Shown here: piece by piece, positions 29,468-37,995 of the stretch | How positions within the stretch are numbered: the stretch's first letter is position 1 | How the letters are laid out: every line of letters starts with the position of its first letter | Origin: CAZBRS01 sp964494475 | GTDB taxonomy: Bacteria; Myxococcota_A; UBA9042; CAZBRS01 | DNA: 64,000 nucleotides | Assembly: GCA_964494475.1 (NCBI GenBank) | Contig: CAZBRS010000001.1 | Span: 186,001-250,000, forward strand | Reading direction: 5' to 3' | Made by a program: the position numbers and the translations under genes | The notes under the pieces: generated by a model | What the model saw: the letters and a program-made list of their open reading frames with translations, nothing else | Told to the model about the DNA's origin: nothing | The model's database searches: none

Positions 29468-32140
29468 ATGGCGTGTCGTTTCTTCGTCGCGGTCCGCGCG
29501 CTCGCCGTGGCCGGGCTCGCGCTCCTCGGCTGCGCAGGGGGCTCCGGGAGCGTCGGGCCGCGCGCCAACCCGCGCGTGAGCCTCGACGGCGCCTGGCGGA
29601 TGGCGTCGTCCGTCGACGTCGCCGGCACGGGGGCCGAGCTCTCGAGCCCGGCGGCCGATCTCGACGGCTGGCTCACGGTCACCGTGCCCGGGACCATCGT
29701 GGGCGGGCTGGTCGAGGCCGGCGTCCAGCCGGACCCTTTCCCGGGCGAGTCCTTCGCCGACCAGCCCGGGACCGGGCTATCGCTGCTCGCGAACTTCGGC
29801 CCGCTCCCCTACCCGCCGGACAGCCCCTTCCCGGTGCCCTGGTGGTTCCGGCGCGAGTTCTCCGTGCCGGCGAGCCGCCTGGGCGATCACGCCCGGCTGC
29901 AGCTCGACGGCGTGAACTTTCGCGCCAACGTGTGGCTGAACGGCCGCCTGATCGCGACCGACGACGAGGTGGCGGGCACCTACCGTCGCTTCTCGCTCGA
30001 CGTCAGCGACGCCATCTCCCTCTCCGGGCCGAATGTGCTGGCCCTCGAGCTCACGCCCCAGATGGCCGAGGATCTGGGCCATTCCTTCGTCGACTGGAAC
30101 CCCATGCCCCCCGACAAGGGTTCGGGGTTGTGGCAGCCGGTGTCGTTGGCGCTGACCGGTCCGGTCGTGCTGCGCCACCCCTTCGTCGACAGCGACCTCG
30201 CGCTGCCGGGGCTCGAACGCGCCCGTCTCACGGCCGAGGTCGAGGTCGAGAACGCCACCGACGCCCCCGTGACCGCCAGCGTGCTCCTGAGCCTCGAGGA
30301 GGGCCTCGTCGAGCAGCAGGTCGCGCTGGCTGCCCGCGAGGTGCGCCGGGTCGTCTTCGCCCCCGACGAGTCGCCGGCGCTGGAGCTTGCGGCCCCGCGC
30401 GTCTGGTGGCCGGCGGGCTTCGGCAGTCCCGAGCTCTACGAGGCCACGTTCGAGGCGCGCGTCGACGGCGAGCGGTCCGACGGCGTGTCGGTCACCTTCG
30501 GCGTGCGCGAGATCTCGGGGGAACTCGACGAGGCGGGGCACCGGTTGTTCCGCGTGAACGGCCAGCCTGTCTTGATCCGGGGGGCGGGTTGGGCGCCCGA
30601 TCTCCTGCTGCGCCAGGATCCCGCCCGTGACCTCGCCGAGGTGCGCTACGCCGAGCACCTCGGCCTCAACACGCTCCGGCTCGAGGGGTGGCTGGCCACC
30701 GACCACCTGCTCGATCTGTGCGACCGCCACGGCCTGCTGGTCCTGCCCGGCTGGTGCTGCTGCTCGCAGTGGGAGCTGTGGTCGCGCTGGGACGAGGAGG
30801 ACCACCGGCTGGGACCGGCGTCGCTCCGCGACCAGGCGCTTCGCTTCCGCACGCACCCGAGCACGCTGGCGTGGCTCTACGGCAGCGACAAGGCGCCACC
30901 CGCCGACGTCGAGCAGGACTACCTCGACGCCCTGGCCGAGGCCGGCTGGACGTTGCCCTCGCTGTCGTCGGCCACGGCCTTCGTCACCGACGTCAGCGGC
31001 CCCACGGGCGTGAAGATGACCGGTCCCTACGACTGGGTGCCGCCTGCCTTCTGGACCGAGGACACCGCGCACGGGGGCGCCTTCGGGTTCAACACCGAGG
31101 CGGGGCCCGGGCCCGCCGTGCCCGTGACCGGGAGCCTCGAGCGCTTCGTGCCCGCCGGCGAGCTGTGGCCGGCGGGTCCGTCCTGGCTCTTCCACACCGG
31201 GGGCGGGGCCTTCCATAACCTCGAAAACTTCGAGAGAGCAATGTCCGGCCGCCTGGGCCCGCCGACTTCTCTCGACGACTACCAGCGGAAGGCGCAGGTG
31301 CTGGCCTACGAGGGAACGCGCGCGCAGTTCGAGGCCTTCGGGCAGCGCAAGTTCCAGGCCACGGGCGTGATCTTCTGGATGTTGAACAACGCCTGGCCGT
31401 CGCTCATCTGGCACCTCTTCGACGTGTACCTGCAACCGGCCGGCGGGTACTTCGGCGCGCGCAAGGCCAACGAGATCCTGCACGTGCAGTACGGCTACGC
31501 CGACGGGGGCGTGTTCGTGGTGAACGGCTCGCTGCAGGCCGTGACCGGGCTGCAGGTGACGGCCCGCGCCCTCGATCTGCGGGCCCGCGAGCTCTGGACG
31601 AGGGAGGCCCCCGTCGACGTGCCCGCCAACGGCGTGGCGCGGGCCCTCGAGATCGAGCCTCCCGCCGGGGTCGACGGGGCGTGGTTCCTCTCGCTGCTCC
31701 TGGTCGACGCCGCGGGGGCCCGCGTGTCCGACAACCTCTACTGGCTCTCCACCACCCCCGACGTGCTCGACTGGGAGCACCACGACTGGTTCGTGACGCC
31801 GACGGCGAGCTACGCCGACCTGACGGGTTTGCAAGACCTCGCCGTGGTCGAGCTCGGAGTGGCCGCCACGGCCCTGGAGCAGGAAGGCCAGGTGGACGTG
31901 ACGATCACGCTCACGAACGACACGGACGAGCTGGCCTTCTTCGTGCGCCTGGAGGTCGTCGACGACCAGGGCGTCGAGCTCCTGCCCCTCCTGTACGACG
32001 ACAACTACCTGTCGCTGTTGCCCCGCCAGACCCGCGCCGTGACGGCGCACGTCGACGCCGCGCTCGTCGAGGGAGCCCTGCACGTCGTCGTCTCGGGCTG
32101 GAACGTCGCTCCGCGCACCGTGACCGTCACGACGCCCTGA
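29468..32140 (+). CDS. GH2 exo-beta-D-glucosaminidase-like lipoprotein
   Basis: An 890-residue secreted enzyme with lipobox LALLGC. It has the GH2 order: sugar-binding jelly roll (about 35-230), Ig-like domain, TIM barrel (about 350-690) and C-terminal Ig-like domains. Recognisable are WWPAGFGSPELYEATF, FRVNGQPVLIRGAGWAPDLLL, RLEGWLATDHLLDLCDRHGLLVLPGW and FWMLNNAWPSLIWHLFDVYLQPAGGYFGARKANE, which closely recall CsxA-type exo-beta-D-glucosaminidases. The nucleophile is probably Glu544 (FNTEAGPG). The acid/base position reads GSDKAP (Asp474) instead of the usual Asn-Glu. It likely removes glucosamine or a related sugar from chitosan-like material at the cell surface. Confidence 0.78.
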   Translation: MACRFFVAVRALAVAGLALLGCAGGSGSVGPRANPRVSLDGAWRMASSVDVAGTGAELSSPAADLDGWLTVTVPGTIVGGLVEAGVQPDPFPGESFADQPGTGLSLLANFGPLPYPPDSPFPVPWWFRREFSVPASRLGDHARLQLDGVNFRANVWLNGRLIATDDEVAGTYRRFSLDVSDAISLSGPNVLALELTPQMAEDLGHSFVDWNPMPPDKGSGLWQPVSLALTGPVVLRHPFVDSDLALPGLERARLTAEVEVENATDAPVTASVLLSLEEGLVEQQVALAAREVRRVVFAPDESPALELAAPRVWWPAGFGSPELYEATFEARVDGERSDGVSVTFGVREISGELDEAGHRLFRVNGQPVLIRGAGWAPDLLLRQDPARDLAEVRYAEHLGLNTLRLEGWLATDHLLDLCDRHGLLVLPGWCCCSQWELWSRWDEEDHRLGPASLRDQALRFRTHPSTLAWLYGSDKAPPADVEQDYLDALAEAGWTLPSLSSATAFVTDVSGPTGVKMTGPYDWVPPAFWTEDTAHGGAFGFNTEAGPGPAVPVTGSLERFVPAGELWPAGPSWLFHTGGGAFHNLENFERAMSGRLGPPTSLDDYQRKAQVLAYEGTRAQFEAFGQRKFQATGVIFWMLNNAWPSLIWHLFDVYLQPAGGYFGARKANEILHVQYGYADGGVFVVNGSLQAVTGLQVTARALDLRARELWTREAPVDVPANGVARALEIEPPAGVDGAWFLSLLLVDAAGARVSDNLYWLSTTPDVLDWEHHDWFVTPTASYADLTGLQDLAVVELGVAATALEQEGQVDVTITLTNDTDELAFFVRLEVVDDQGVELLPLLYDDNYLSLLPRQTRAVTAHVDAALVEGALHVVVSGWNVAPRTVTVTTP

Positions 32141-32153
32141 CACGGGAGGATCC

Positions 32154-34346
32154 ATGGGTCGAATTCGCATCCTCTGTGGCCTGACGATCCTCCTGGCCGC
32201 TGCGTGCTCGGGGGGCACGGACGGGGCCTCGAACGACACCTGGGAGATCCTGCAAACCGACGCCGACGCCGACGCGCCCCCCCCTCCGGCGGTCGAGGCC
32301 TCGGTGGCGGCGTCGCCGCTGGCGGTCGCGCTATCGTTCGAAGGTCAGCCCCTCGCGGCCTTGAAAGGGCAGGGCGGCCGGGGCGCGTTCTACGTGACCG
32401 ACGGCAAGGCGCGCGTCGAGCTCGAGGGATTCACCGCGGGCCGTGCCGAGGGGGCCGCTGCGATCTGGGACGGCAGGCTGGCCGACGGTCGCGCCGCCTC
32501 GCTGCGCCTCGAAGCGCGGGCCGAGGGCAGCCTGGCGCTCACGTTCAGCGCGAACGACTTGGGTCCCAAGGAGCGCTTGGGTGCGCGCTTCGAGGTGGGC
32601 ACCGAGGAGGGCTTCTACGGCCTCATGGAGCGCGTGGTCCAGGGCTCGCAGAACCTCTCGTGGGACGAGGGCATGACCGAGGGCCTCGACCTGCGCGGCC
32701 AGGAGGTCCAACTGTTCGTCCTGCCCACGATCTCGCTCTACGCGCCGTTCTACGTCTCGAGCGCGGGCTACGGGGTGCGCGTCGCGAGCGACTGGCCGGG
32801 GGTCTACCGCTTCGGCGTCGGGCCCGATGGGCGCGAGGCGTCGAACGAGGTCACCCTCGAATACGAAGGGGGGGTCCTGCCCCTCGAGGTCTATCCGGGC
32901 CCCACGCCGCTCGACGCCACCGCCCGCTACGCGCGCGCGGTCGGCACGTCGCTGCTGCCGCCTGCCTTCACGTTCCGCCCCTGGCGCTGGCGCGACGACC
33001 ACTGGCCGCTGACCTCGTTCTTCGACGGCACGCCGTACGACGGGCCGTTCAACTCGATGGTCGTCGAAGACATCCTGATGATGGAGGCGCTCGGCATTCC
33101 GTGCGGACTCTACTGGGTCGATCGTCCCTGGGCGAAGGGCTTGTTCGGGTACGACGACTTCGAGTGGGACACCGAGCGCTTTCCGGATCCGATCGGCATG
33201 ATCGACTGGCTGAACGGTCGCGGCATCGAGTTCATGCTGTGGATCGCGCCGTGGGCCGTCGGACCGCGCACCTCGGCCGAGGCCGAGGACCGGGGCTACG
33301 GGCTCTCTCCCGCTCCTCCGGGGCCCGCCGGGGCCGTGTCGCTCGATCTCACGAACCCGGCGGCCGTCGCCTGGTGGCAGGCCGAGCTCGGCGCCCGCAT
33401 CGCCGAGAACGTGGTCGGCTTCAAGCTGGACCGCGGCGAGGAGCTGGTGCCCGAAGGGGTGGTGTTCGACGGCGTCTACGACGACGGCACGCCGTTCCGG
33501 GCCGGGCGGAACCCGTACCCCACGTGGTATGCGCGAGCGGTGCAGGGAGCGTTCGAGGCGGCGGGCGTCACCGACTACGTGGTCATGCCGCGCGCCGCGT
33601 GGGAGGGCACGCAGCGCCACGCCGTGCCCTGGGGCGGCGATACGGGGCCCTCCGAGTGGGGGCTTCGTTCGGCCATCATCGCGGTCCAGCGCGCGGCGCT
33701 CCTGAATTTCCCCATCTGGGGCTCCGACACCTGCGGCTACACGCACCCTACGAGCCACGAGGTCTGCGGGCGCTGGCTGCAGTTCTCGGCCTTCACGCCG
33801 CTCATGGAGGTGGGCCCCACGGGCAACGCTGCGCCCTGGTCCATGAACACCGACGGCCTCGAGGTCGACGTCGATCGGAACGGGTACCACTACGAGCCCG
33901 TGTGGAACCCCGAGTTGATCGCGACCTACATCTTCTACGCGCAGCTCCACGACCACCTCCGGGAGTACAGCTACGCCCAGGCCGTGCTGGCCCACGAGCG
34001 AGGGATCCCGTTCGTTCGCCCCATGGTCGCCGTGCACCCCGATCGGCCGGAATACCGGGGCGTCTTCGATCTCTACTACTACGGGCCCGATCTGCTGGTG
34101 GCGCCGGTCTGGCAGCCGGGGGTGGTGGAGCGACGCGTCGTCCTGCCCGACGACGGCTGGGTCGACGCCTGGACCGGCCAGCGTCTGGCCGCGGGAGACC
34201 AGGTCGTTCCCGCTCCCCGCCACAAGATCCCGATCTTCGTGCGCGCGGGGTCTCCCGTCGACCTGGGCGACCTCGAGGCGCGCTGGCAGTCGGCGCTGGC
34301 CCGAGCCGCGGTGAAGCCCGATTTGTCGGCACGGAATTTCGATTGA
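32154..34346 (+). CDS. GH31-family glycosidase lipoprotein
   Basis: A 730-residue protein with lipobox LLAAAC. A beta-sandwich (about 45-260) precedes the GH31 barrel. The catalytic nucleophile is Asp426 in GFKLDRGEEL and the acid/base is Asp496 in WGGDTGPSEWG. Other family blocks are PFYVSSAGYGV, GIPCGLYWVDRPW, FMLWIAPW, SDTCGYTH and GPDLLVAPVWQPG with the plug near the end. It is alpha-glycosidase- or alpha-xylosidase-like; specificity cannot be read. It lies 13 nt after the GH2 gene in the TetR operon. Its TGA is inside the next gene's -35 box. Confidence 0.85.
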   Translation: MGRIRILCGLTILLAAACSGGTDGASNDTWEILQTDADADAPPPPAVEASVAASPLAVALSFEGQPLAALKGQGGRGAFYVTDGKARVELEGFTAGRAEGAAAIWDGRLADGRAASLRLEARAEGSLALTFSANDLGPKERLGARFEVGTEEGFYGLMERVVQGSQNLSWDEGMTEGLDLRGQEVQLFVLPTISLYAPFYVSSAGYGVRVASDWPGVYRFGVGPDGREASNEVTLEYEGGVLPLEVYPGPTPLDATARYARAVGTSLLPPAFTFRPWRWRDDHWPLTSFFDGTPYDGPFNSMVVEDILMMEALGIPCGLYWVDRPWAKGLFGYDDFEWDTERFPDPIGMIDWLNGRGIEFMLWIAPWAVGPRTSAEAEDRGYGLSPAPPGPAGAVSLDLTNPAAVAWWQAELGARIAENVVGFKLDRGEELVPEGVVFDGVYDDGTPFRAGRNPYPTWYARAVQGAFEAAGVTDYVVMPRAAWEGTQRHAVPWGGDTGPSEWGLRSAIIAVQRAALLNFPIWGSDTCGYTHPTSHEVCGRWLQFSAFTPLMEVGPTGNAAPWSMNTDGLEVDVDRNGYHYEPVWNPELIATYIFYAQLHDHLREYSYAQAVLAHERGIPFVRPMVAVHPDRPEYRGVFDLYYYGPDLLVAPVWQPGVVERRVVLPDDGWVDAWTGQRLAAGDQVVPAPRHKIPIFVRAGSPVDLGDLEARWQSALARAAVKPDLSARNFD

Positions 34347-34370
34347 CACCCCGGGCCCGAAGCGTATTCT
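34343..34370 (+). promoter_or_regulatory. promoter of the Cys-repeat lipoprotein gene
   Basis: TTGACA (34343-34348), 16-nt spacer, TATTCT (34365-34370). The -35 contains the TGA stop of the GH31 gene. Confidence 0.7.
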
Positions 34371-34411
34371 CACGCCCGATCCGCAACCATTTTCTTGAGG
34401 AGGAGGAGGAC

Positions 34412-35296
34412 ATGCGGAACTGGAATTGGCTGGTGGTCGTTGCGTTGCTGGGTGGGTTGGCGCTGACCGGTTGCAAGAAGGACGTGGGCGGAGAGTGCGC
34501 GAGCCCCGATGAGTGCAAGCAGGGGCTCGCTTGCTACAAGAACGCCTGCTTCCAGCTGCGAAACGCGGGCGAGGCGTGCGCCGAGGCCGCCGAGTGCCAG
34601 AGCGGTCTCGTGTGCTACAAGGAGGCGTGCTTCGCCCCCCTGGCCGAAGCGGCCGCGTGCGAAGACGCCGCGCAGTGCAAGACCGGGCTCAAGTGCGTGA
34701 AGGCCGCCTGCTTCGCCCCCAAGGCCGAGGGCGGAGACTGCGCCGAGACCGTCGAGTGCAATGACGGGCTCGTCTGCGCGAACGCCAAGTGCCTGGTGCC
34801 GAAGGCCGAGGGCGCCGAGTGCGCGGGCACCATCGAGTGCGCCGCCGGGCTGGCCTGCGGCGCGGGCAAGTGCCTGAAGGGCAAGGCCGAGAACGAGGTC
34901 TGCGACGACGCGAACCCCTGCGATCGCGCGTTCCTGTGCTTCGCGGGCGCCTGCACGACCAAGGAAGCCGCCGCTCCGCGCGTGGCCGCCGCCAAGCAGG
35001 CCATGGCCGAGTACGCCGCCGTGGCCGCGCAGTGCGCGACCCTCGAGGCGTTGGCCGCCGCCGATCCGAAGGCCGTCCCCGATGCCAAGGCGCAGATCGA
35101 GGCCGCGACGGCCGCCGCGCTGGCCGGCACGACCGCGGCGTTGAACAACGCCGAGTTCGCGGGTGCCTTCAAGGCCGCCTTCCAGGGCGCCTACGGCAAG
35201 CCCTTCGAGACCCTCGAGGGCGTCAACACCTGCGACAAGCCGCTCGTCGAGGCCGTCACGGCCAAGCTGAACGGCATCGCGAACGTCGCCCTCTAG
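34412..35296 (+). CDS. lipoprotein with tandem Dickkopf-like Cys repeats
   Basis: A 294-residue protein; ATG 34412 follows a strong GAGGAGGAGGAGGA. The lipobox is LALTGC. Residues about 25-185 hold six to seven repeats of about 24 residues with pattern GxxCxxxxxCxxGLxCxxxxCxx (for example GEACAEAAECQSGLVCYKEAC and GGDCAETVECNDGLVCANAKC). These are predicted disulfide knots. The last 110 residues are Ala-rich helical (ATLEALAAADPKAVPDAKAQIE). The strong ribosome site and promoter suggest high expression. Function unknown. Confidence 0.7.
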   Translation: MRNWNWLVVVALLGGLALTGCKKDVGGECASPDECKQGLACYKNACFQLRNAGEACAEAAECQSGLVCYKEACFAPLAEAAACEDAAQCKTGLKCVKAACFAPKAEGGDCAETVECNDGLVCANAKCLVPKAEGAECAGTIECAAGLACGAGKCLKGKAENEVCDDANPCDRAFLCFAGACTTKEAAAPRVAAAKQAMAEYAAVAAQCATLEALAAADPKAVPDAKAQIEAATAAALAGTTAALNNAEFAGAFKAAFQGAYGKPFETLEGVNTCDKPLVEAVTAKLNGIANVAL

Positions 35297-35304
35297 TCCC
35301 TGAA

Positions 35305-35331
35305 GGCTTGCCGGACCAACCCGGCCGAGCC
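35305..35331. terminator. possible bidirectional terminator hairpin
   Basis: GGCT-TG-CCGG (35305-35314) can pair with CCGG-CCG-AGCC (35321-35331) between two convergent genes. There is no T-tract on either side, so termination is uncertain. Confidence 0.25.
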
Positions 35332-35348
35332 GCTCTCTCGACTCCCCA

Positions 35349-36125
35349 TCACTTCACGTTCCACTCGCCCTCGACCGGGCCGAAGCCCACGCCCATGCGG
35401 CCGAGCCCCTCGACCACGAGCCACAGGCTCCCTTCGACGGCGTAGGGAACGTGCAACGCCACGGCTCGCTCGGACAGGAAGTCCGACCAGCGCGAGGCGA
35501 CCTCGCCGGCCAGGAGGTCGAGCAGCGTGCCGGCGTCGATCGACAACGCCAGCGTCAGCCGGCGGGTTCCCCGCGCCTCGATCGTGGGCAAGACCAACTC
35601 CGGGGCCTGGTCCGTGACGGCCAGGGTGAGCAGGCGGAACGCGGCGTTCGCGAAATCGGCCGCGTCGCGGAGTTCGGGCTCGGACGAGGCGCACGTGCCG
35701 GCGTCGGGCAGCGCGTCGCAGGTCGCGTCGTGCCCGCAGAACGACACGCACACGGCCCCGAGGGTGCGGTCCGTGGTGGCGGGGAAGAGGGTGAGGGCGA
35801 CGAGCGCCTCGAGCGCGGGCAGGGGGAAGGCGTTCGGGTTGGTCACCTCGATGGGCACCGTGAAGACGAACGAGAGCTCGGAGGGGGAGGGCGCCGCGCC
35901 GAACAGCGCGCTGCAGGCCAGGGATCCCCCGGTCCCGATGAGCTCGGGGCAGTACCATCGGGCCAGGGCCGAGAGGGGCGGGCTCGACACCAGAGCGACG
36001 TCTCCCACGGCGAGGTCGGGCGGGGTGAAGAGGGGGGAGCCCTGTCCCCACGACGCCAACTGGAGCACGTTGCACGAGGCGAGTTGGGCCGAGAGTGCAG
36101 CCAAGGCGAGCCAGCGGAGCATCAT
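35349..36125 (-). CDS. hypothetical lipoprotein, LEA-like beta fold possible
   Basis: A 258-residue protein with lipobox QLASC (MMLRWLALAALSAQLASC). The region VPIEVTNPNAFPLPALEALVALTLFP resembles the WHy/LEA14 beta-sandwich (the NPNxFxLP motif), but this is weak. Several Cys residues (VCVSFCGHDATCDALPDAGTC) probably form disulfides. It is probably a cell-surface protein. It is divergent from the MepA-like gene, with an apparent -10 TATTCT on the minus strand. No function is assigned. Confidence 0.55.
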   Translation of the reverse strand: MMLRWLALAALSAQLASCNVLQLASWGQGSPLFTPPDLAVGDVALVSSPPLSALARWYCPELIGTGGSLACSALFGAAPSPSELSFVFTVPIEVTNPNAFPLPALEALVALTLFPATTDRTLGAVCVSFCGHDATCDALPDAGTCASSEPELRDAADFANAAFRLLTLAVTDQAPELVLPTIEARGTRRLTLALSIDAGTLLDLLAGEVASRWSDFLSERAVALHVPYAVEGSLWLVVEGLGRMGVGFGPVEGEWNVK

Positions 36126-36182
36126 GGACCTCGGGGATCGTCCGGTGGGTCTGCCGACAGAATAGCGATTCGGAGGGACCCG

Positions 36183-36191
36183 TGGTATGAA
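36183..36191 (+). promoter_or_regulatory. extended -10 element of the MepA-like gene
   Basis: CGTGGTATGAA (36181-36191) carries an extended -10 (TG at 36183-36184) and TATGAA (36186-36191). No clear -35 is visible. The same CGTGGTAT core occurs at the gsk and DedA promoters. Confidence 0.4.
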
Positions 36192-36220
36192 AACGCCGCA
36201 TCGCGGAGGAGCGAGGCCGC

Positions 36221-37903
36221 ATGGTCCGGGCCTGGTGCCGTCGTCGCGTGGTGGGCTGGCTCGTCCTCTCGACGTTGCCGCTCGCGTGCTATCGGGGCAC
36301 GGATCCGTGGCTCGACCGGCTCCCGGCGTTCACGTGCCCGCGCGATCCCGCGCCCGAAATCGGCCAGCGTAGGGGCGCCCGAGCCCCCGAGCCGGGGTTG
36401 CCCGGGTTGCCGTTCTCGCGGGACCAGCGTGCGTGCCCCAGGCTGGCGGCCGGTGGTCCCGAGTCCGTGGGCACGGCCACCGAGGGGATCCTCTGCGGGG
36501 GCGCCCGGCTCGAGCCCGACGAGGGTCAGCCCTTCGTGCTGCTTCCCTCGACGGCTCGACGCGGGACCACGTGCGGGACCACACGGCTCGTGAAGGCCCT
36601 CCGGGCGGCGGCGGCCAAGGTCGCGGCCGCGCACCCGGGGCTTCGGTTGCCGCTCGGCAACGTGGCGCGCTGCGGGGGCGGTGACCTGCCCTGGAGCGTC
36701 TCGCACAATACGGGACGCGACGCCGATCTCTATTTCTACATGAGGTCCGACGACGGGCGGCAGCATCTCCCCGAGAAGGTGGCACCGATCGACCTGCGTG
36801 ACCTCGCGATCGACGACGGCTCGGGCCCCTACCGCTTCGTCGTCGACGCGAACCTCGACCTGGTGCTGGCGCTCGCTGCCGACGCCGACGTCGACGTGCA
36901 GTGGATCTTCGTCGCGAACTCCGTCCGCAAGGCGCTCCTCGATCGGGCTCGCGAGCGCAAGATCGCGCCCCGCCAGATCGCCCGGCTCGCCGAGATCCTG
37001 CACCAGCCGCGCAAGGCGCTGCCCCACGACGATCACTTCCACGTGCGGGTTCGGTGCACGAGCGCCGAGCGCCGCACGGGATGCCTCGACCTGCCCCGCG
37101 GCCCCGACGACGCGCCGGGCCCCGACGACGAGCCCGTTCGCGAGCTCGTGAAGCGGGCCACGAAGGGCGCCGGACGCGAGCGCGACACCGTCTTGGATCT
37201 CTTGTGGGCGCTGGGCGCGCGCGGCGTGCTTCCGGCCCTGGTCGACGGCTGGTCGGGCTTCGGGGAGCGCGCCCGGTTGATCCTGCTCGCCCAGGGGGCT
37301 CGCGAACCCGGCGAGGTCCGCGCCCACGAGCGCCTCGCCCGGTTGGTCCACGATGACCGCAGCCCTCGGGTCGTCCGCCACGCCATCGACCTGGCGTTCC
37401 GCCGACTGCACGAGAAGGGCGGGGTCGACCGTCTCGCCGCCTGGGCTCGCCGGCGCGACGCGTTCACCGATCCGGACGATCCTTTCTATACGTTCCGCCC
37501 CGAGTGCGTGGTGGTCGAGGTGGCCGCCAGGCGGGGGAACCTGCAACTCCTCCAGCGCTTGCTCGCCCAGGATCCGCGGCCGTGCGCCGATCGCCCCGAG
37601 GCCTGGGACCGCCTGGTGCGCTGGCTCACGGGCTTCGAGCCCGCTGCCTACGAGAAGCAGGCCCGAAAGCTGGCCGGACTTTCGACGGCCGAGGTGCGCG
37701 TCCGCGCGCTTCACGCGCGAGGCCTCCTCCCGAGCCTCCGTCCGACCGACGCCGATCTGCTCGCCGCGGTGTCGTCCACCGAGGACGACGCGGCCTACGG
37801 GGCCTGCCGGTTGCTGCTGGTGCGCCTGTCCCGCGATCCCGACGCCTGCGACACCGACGCCGTGGCGCGCGTCGCCCTCGTCCGCAAGGCGCTCCGCCGC
37901 TGA
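36221..37903 (+). CDS. MepA-like (M74) murein endopeptidase domain with long C-terminal helical domain
   Basis: A 560-residue exported lipoprotein (lipobox LPLAC, MVRAWCRRRVVGWLVLSTLPLAC). Residues about 100-290 match penicillin-insensitive murein endopeptidase MepA, a LAS-family zinc peptidase: SHNTGRDADLYFYM (His162, Asp169), then LPHDDHFHVRVRC (His272, His274) with the typical final HxH. It would cleave D-Ala-DAP cross-links. The remaining about 270 residues are helical and HEAT-like (VRHAIDLAFRRLHEKGGVDRLAAWARRR; LLQRLLAQDP), which ordinary MepA (about 275 residues) lacks. ATG 36221 follows GGAGGAG. Confidence 0.75.
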   Translation: MVRAWCRRRVVGWLVLSTLPLACYRGTDPWLDRLPAFTCPRDPAPEIGQRRGARAPEPGLPGLPFSRDQRACPRLAAGGPESVGTATEGILCGGARLEPDEGQPFVLLPSTARRGTTCGTTRLVKALRAAAAKVAAAHPGLRLPLGNVARCGGGDLPWSVSHNTGRDADLYFYMRSDDGRQHLPEKVAPIDLRDLAIDDGSGPYRFVVDANLDLVLALAADADVDVQWIFVANSVRKALLDRARERKIAPRQIARLAEILHQPRKALPHDDHFHVRVRCTSAERRTGCLDLPRGPDDAPGPDDEPVRELVKRATKGAGRERDTVLDLLWALGARGVLPALVDGWSGFGERARLILLAQGAREPGEVRAHERLARLVHDDRSPRVVRHAIDLAFRRLHEKGGVDRLAAWARRRDAFTDPDDPFYTFRPECVVVEVAARRGNLQLLQRLLAQDPRPCADRPEAWDRLVRWLTGFEPAAYEKQARKLAGLSTAEVRVRALHARGLLPSLRPTDADLLAAVSSTEDDAAYGACRLLLVRLSRDPDACDTDAVARVALVRKALRR

Positions 37904-37924
37904 CCGGCGGCGCCCAGATTGGGG

Positions 37925-37953
37925 TTGATGCGTCACGCTCGCCGCGCTACCGT
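37925..37953 (+). promoter_or_regulatory. promoter of the 1790-residue repeat lipoprotein gene
   Basis: TTGATG (37925-37930), 17-nt spacer, TACCGT (37948-37953). Confidence 0.5.
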
Positions 37954-37995
37954 TGTCGTCATCCGGAGCCAAAGGCAGCCCAGGAGTTCAAGCTC

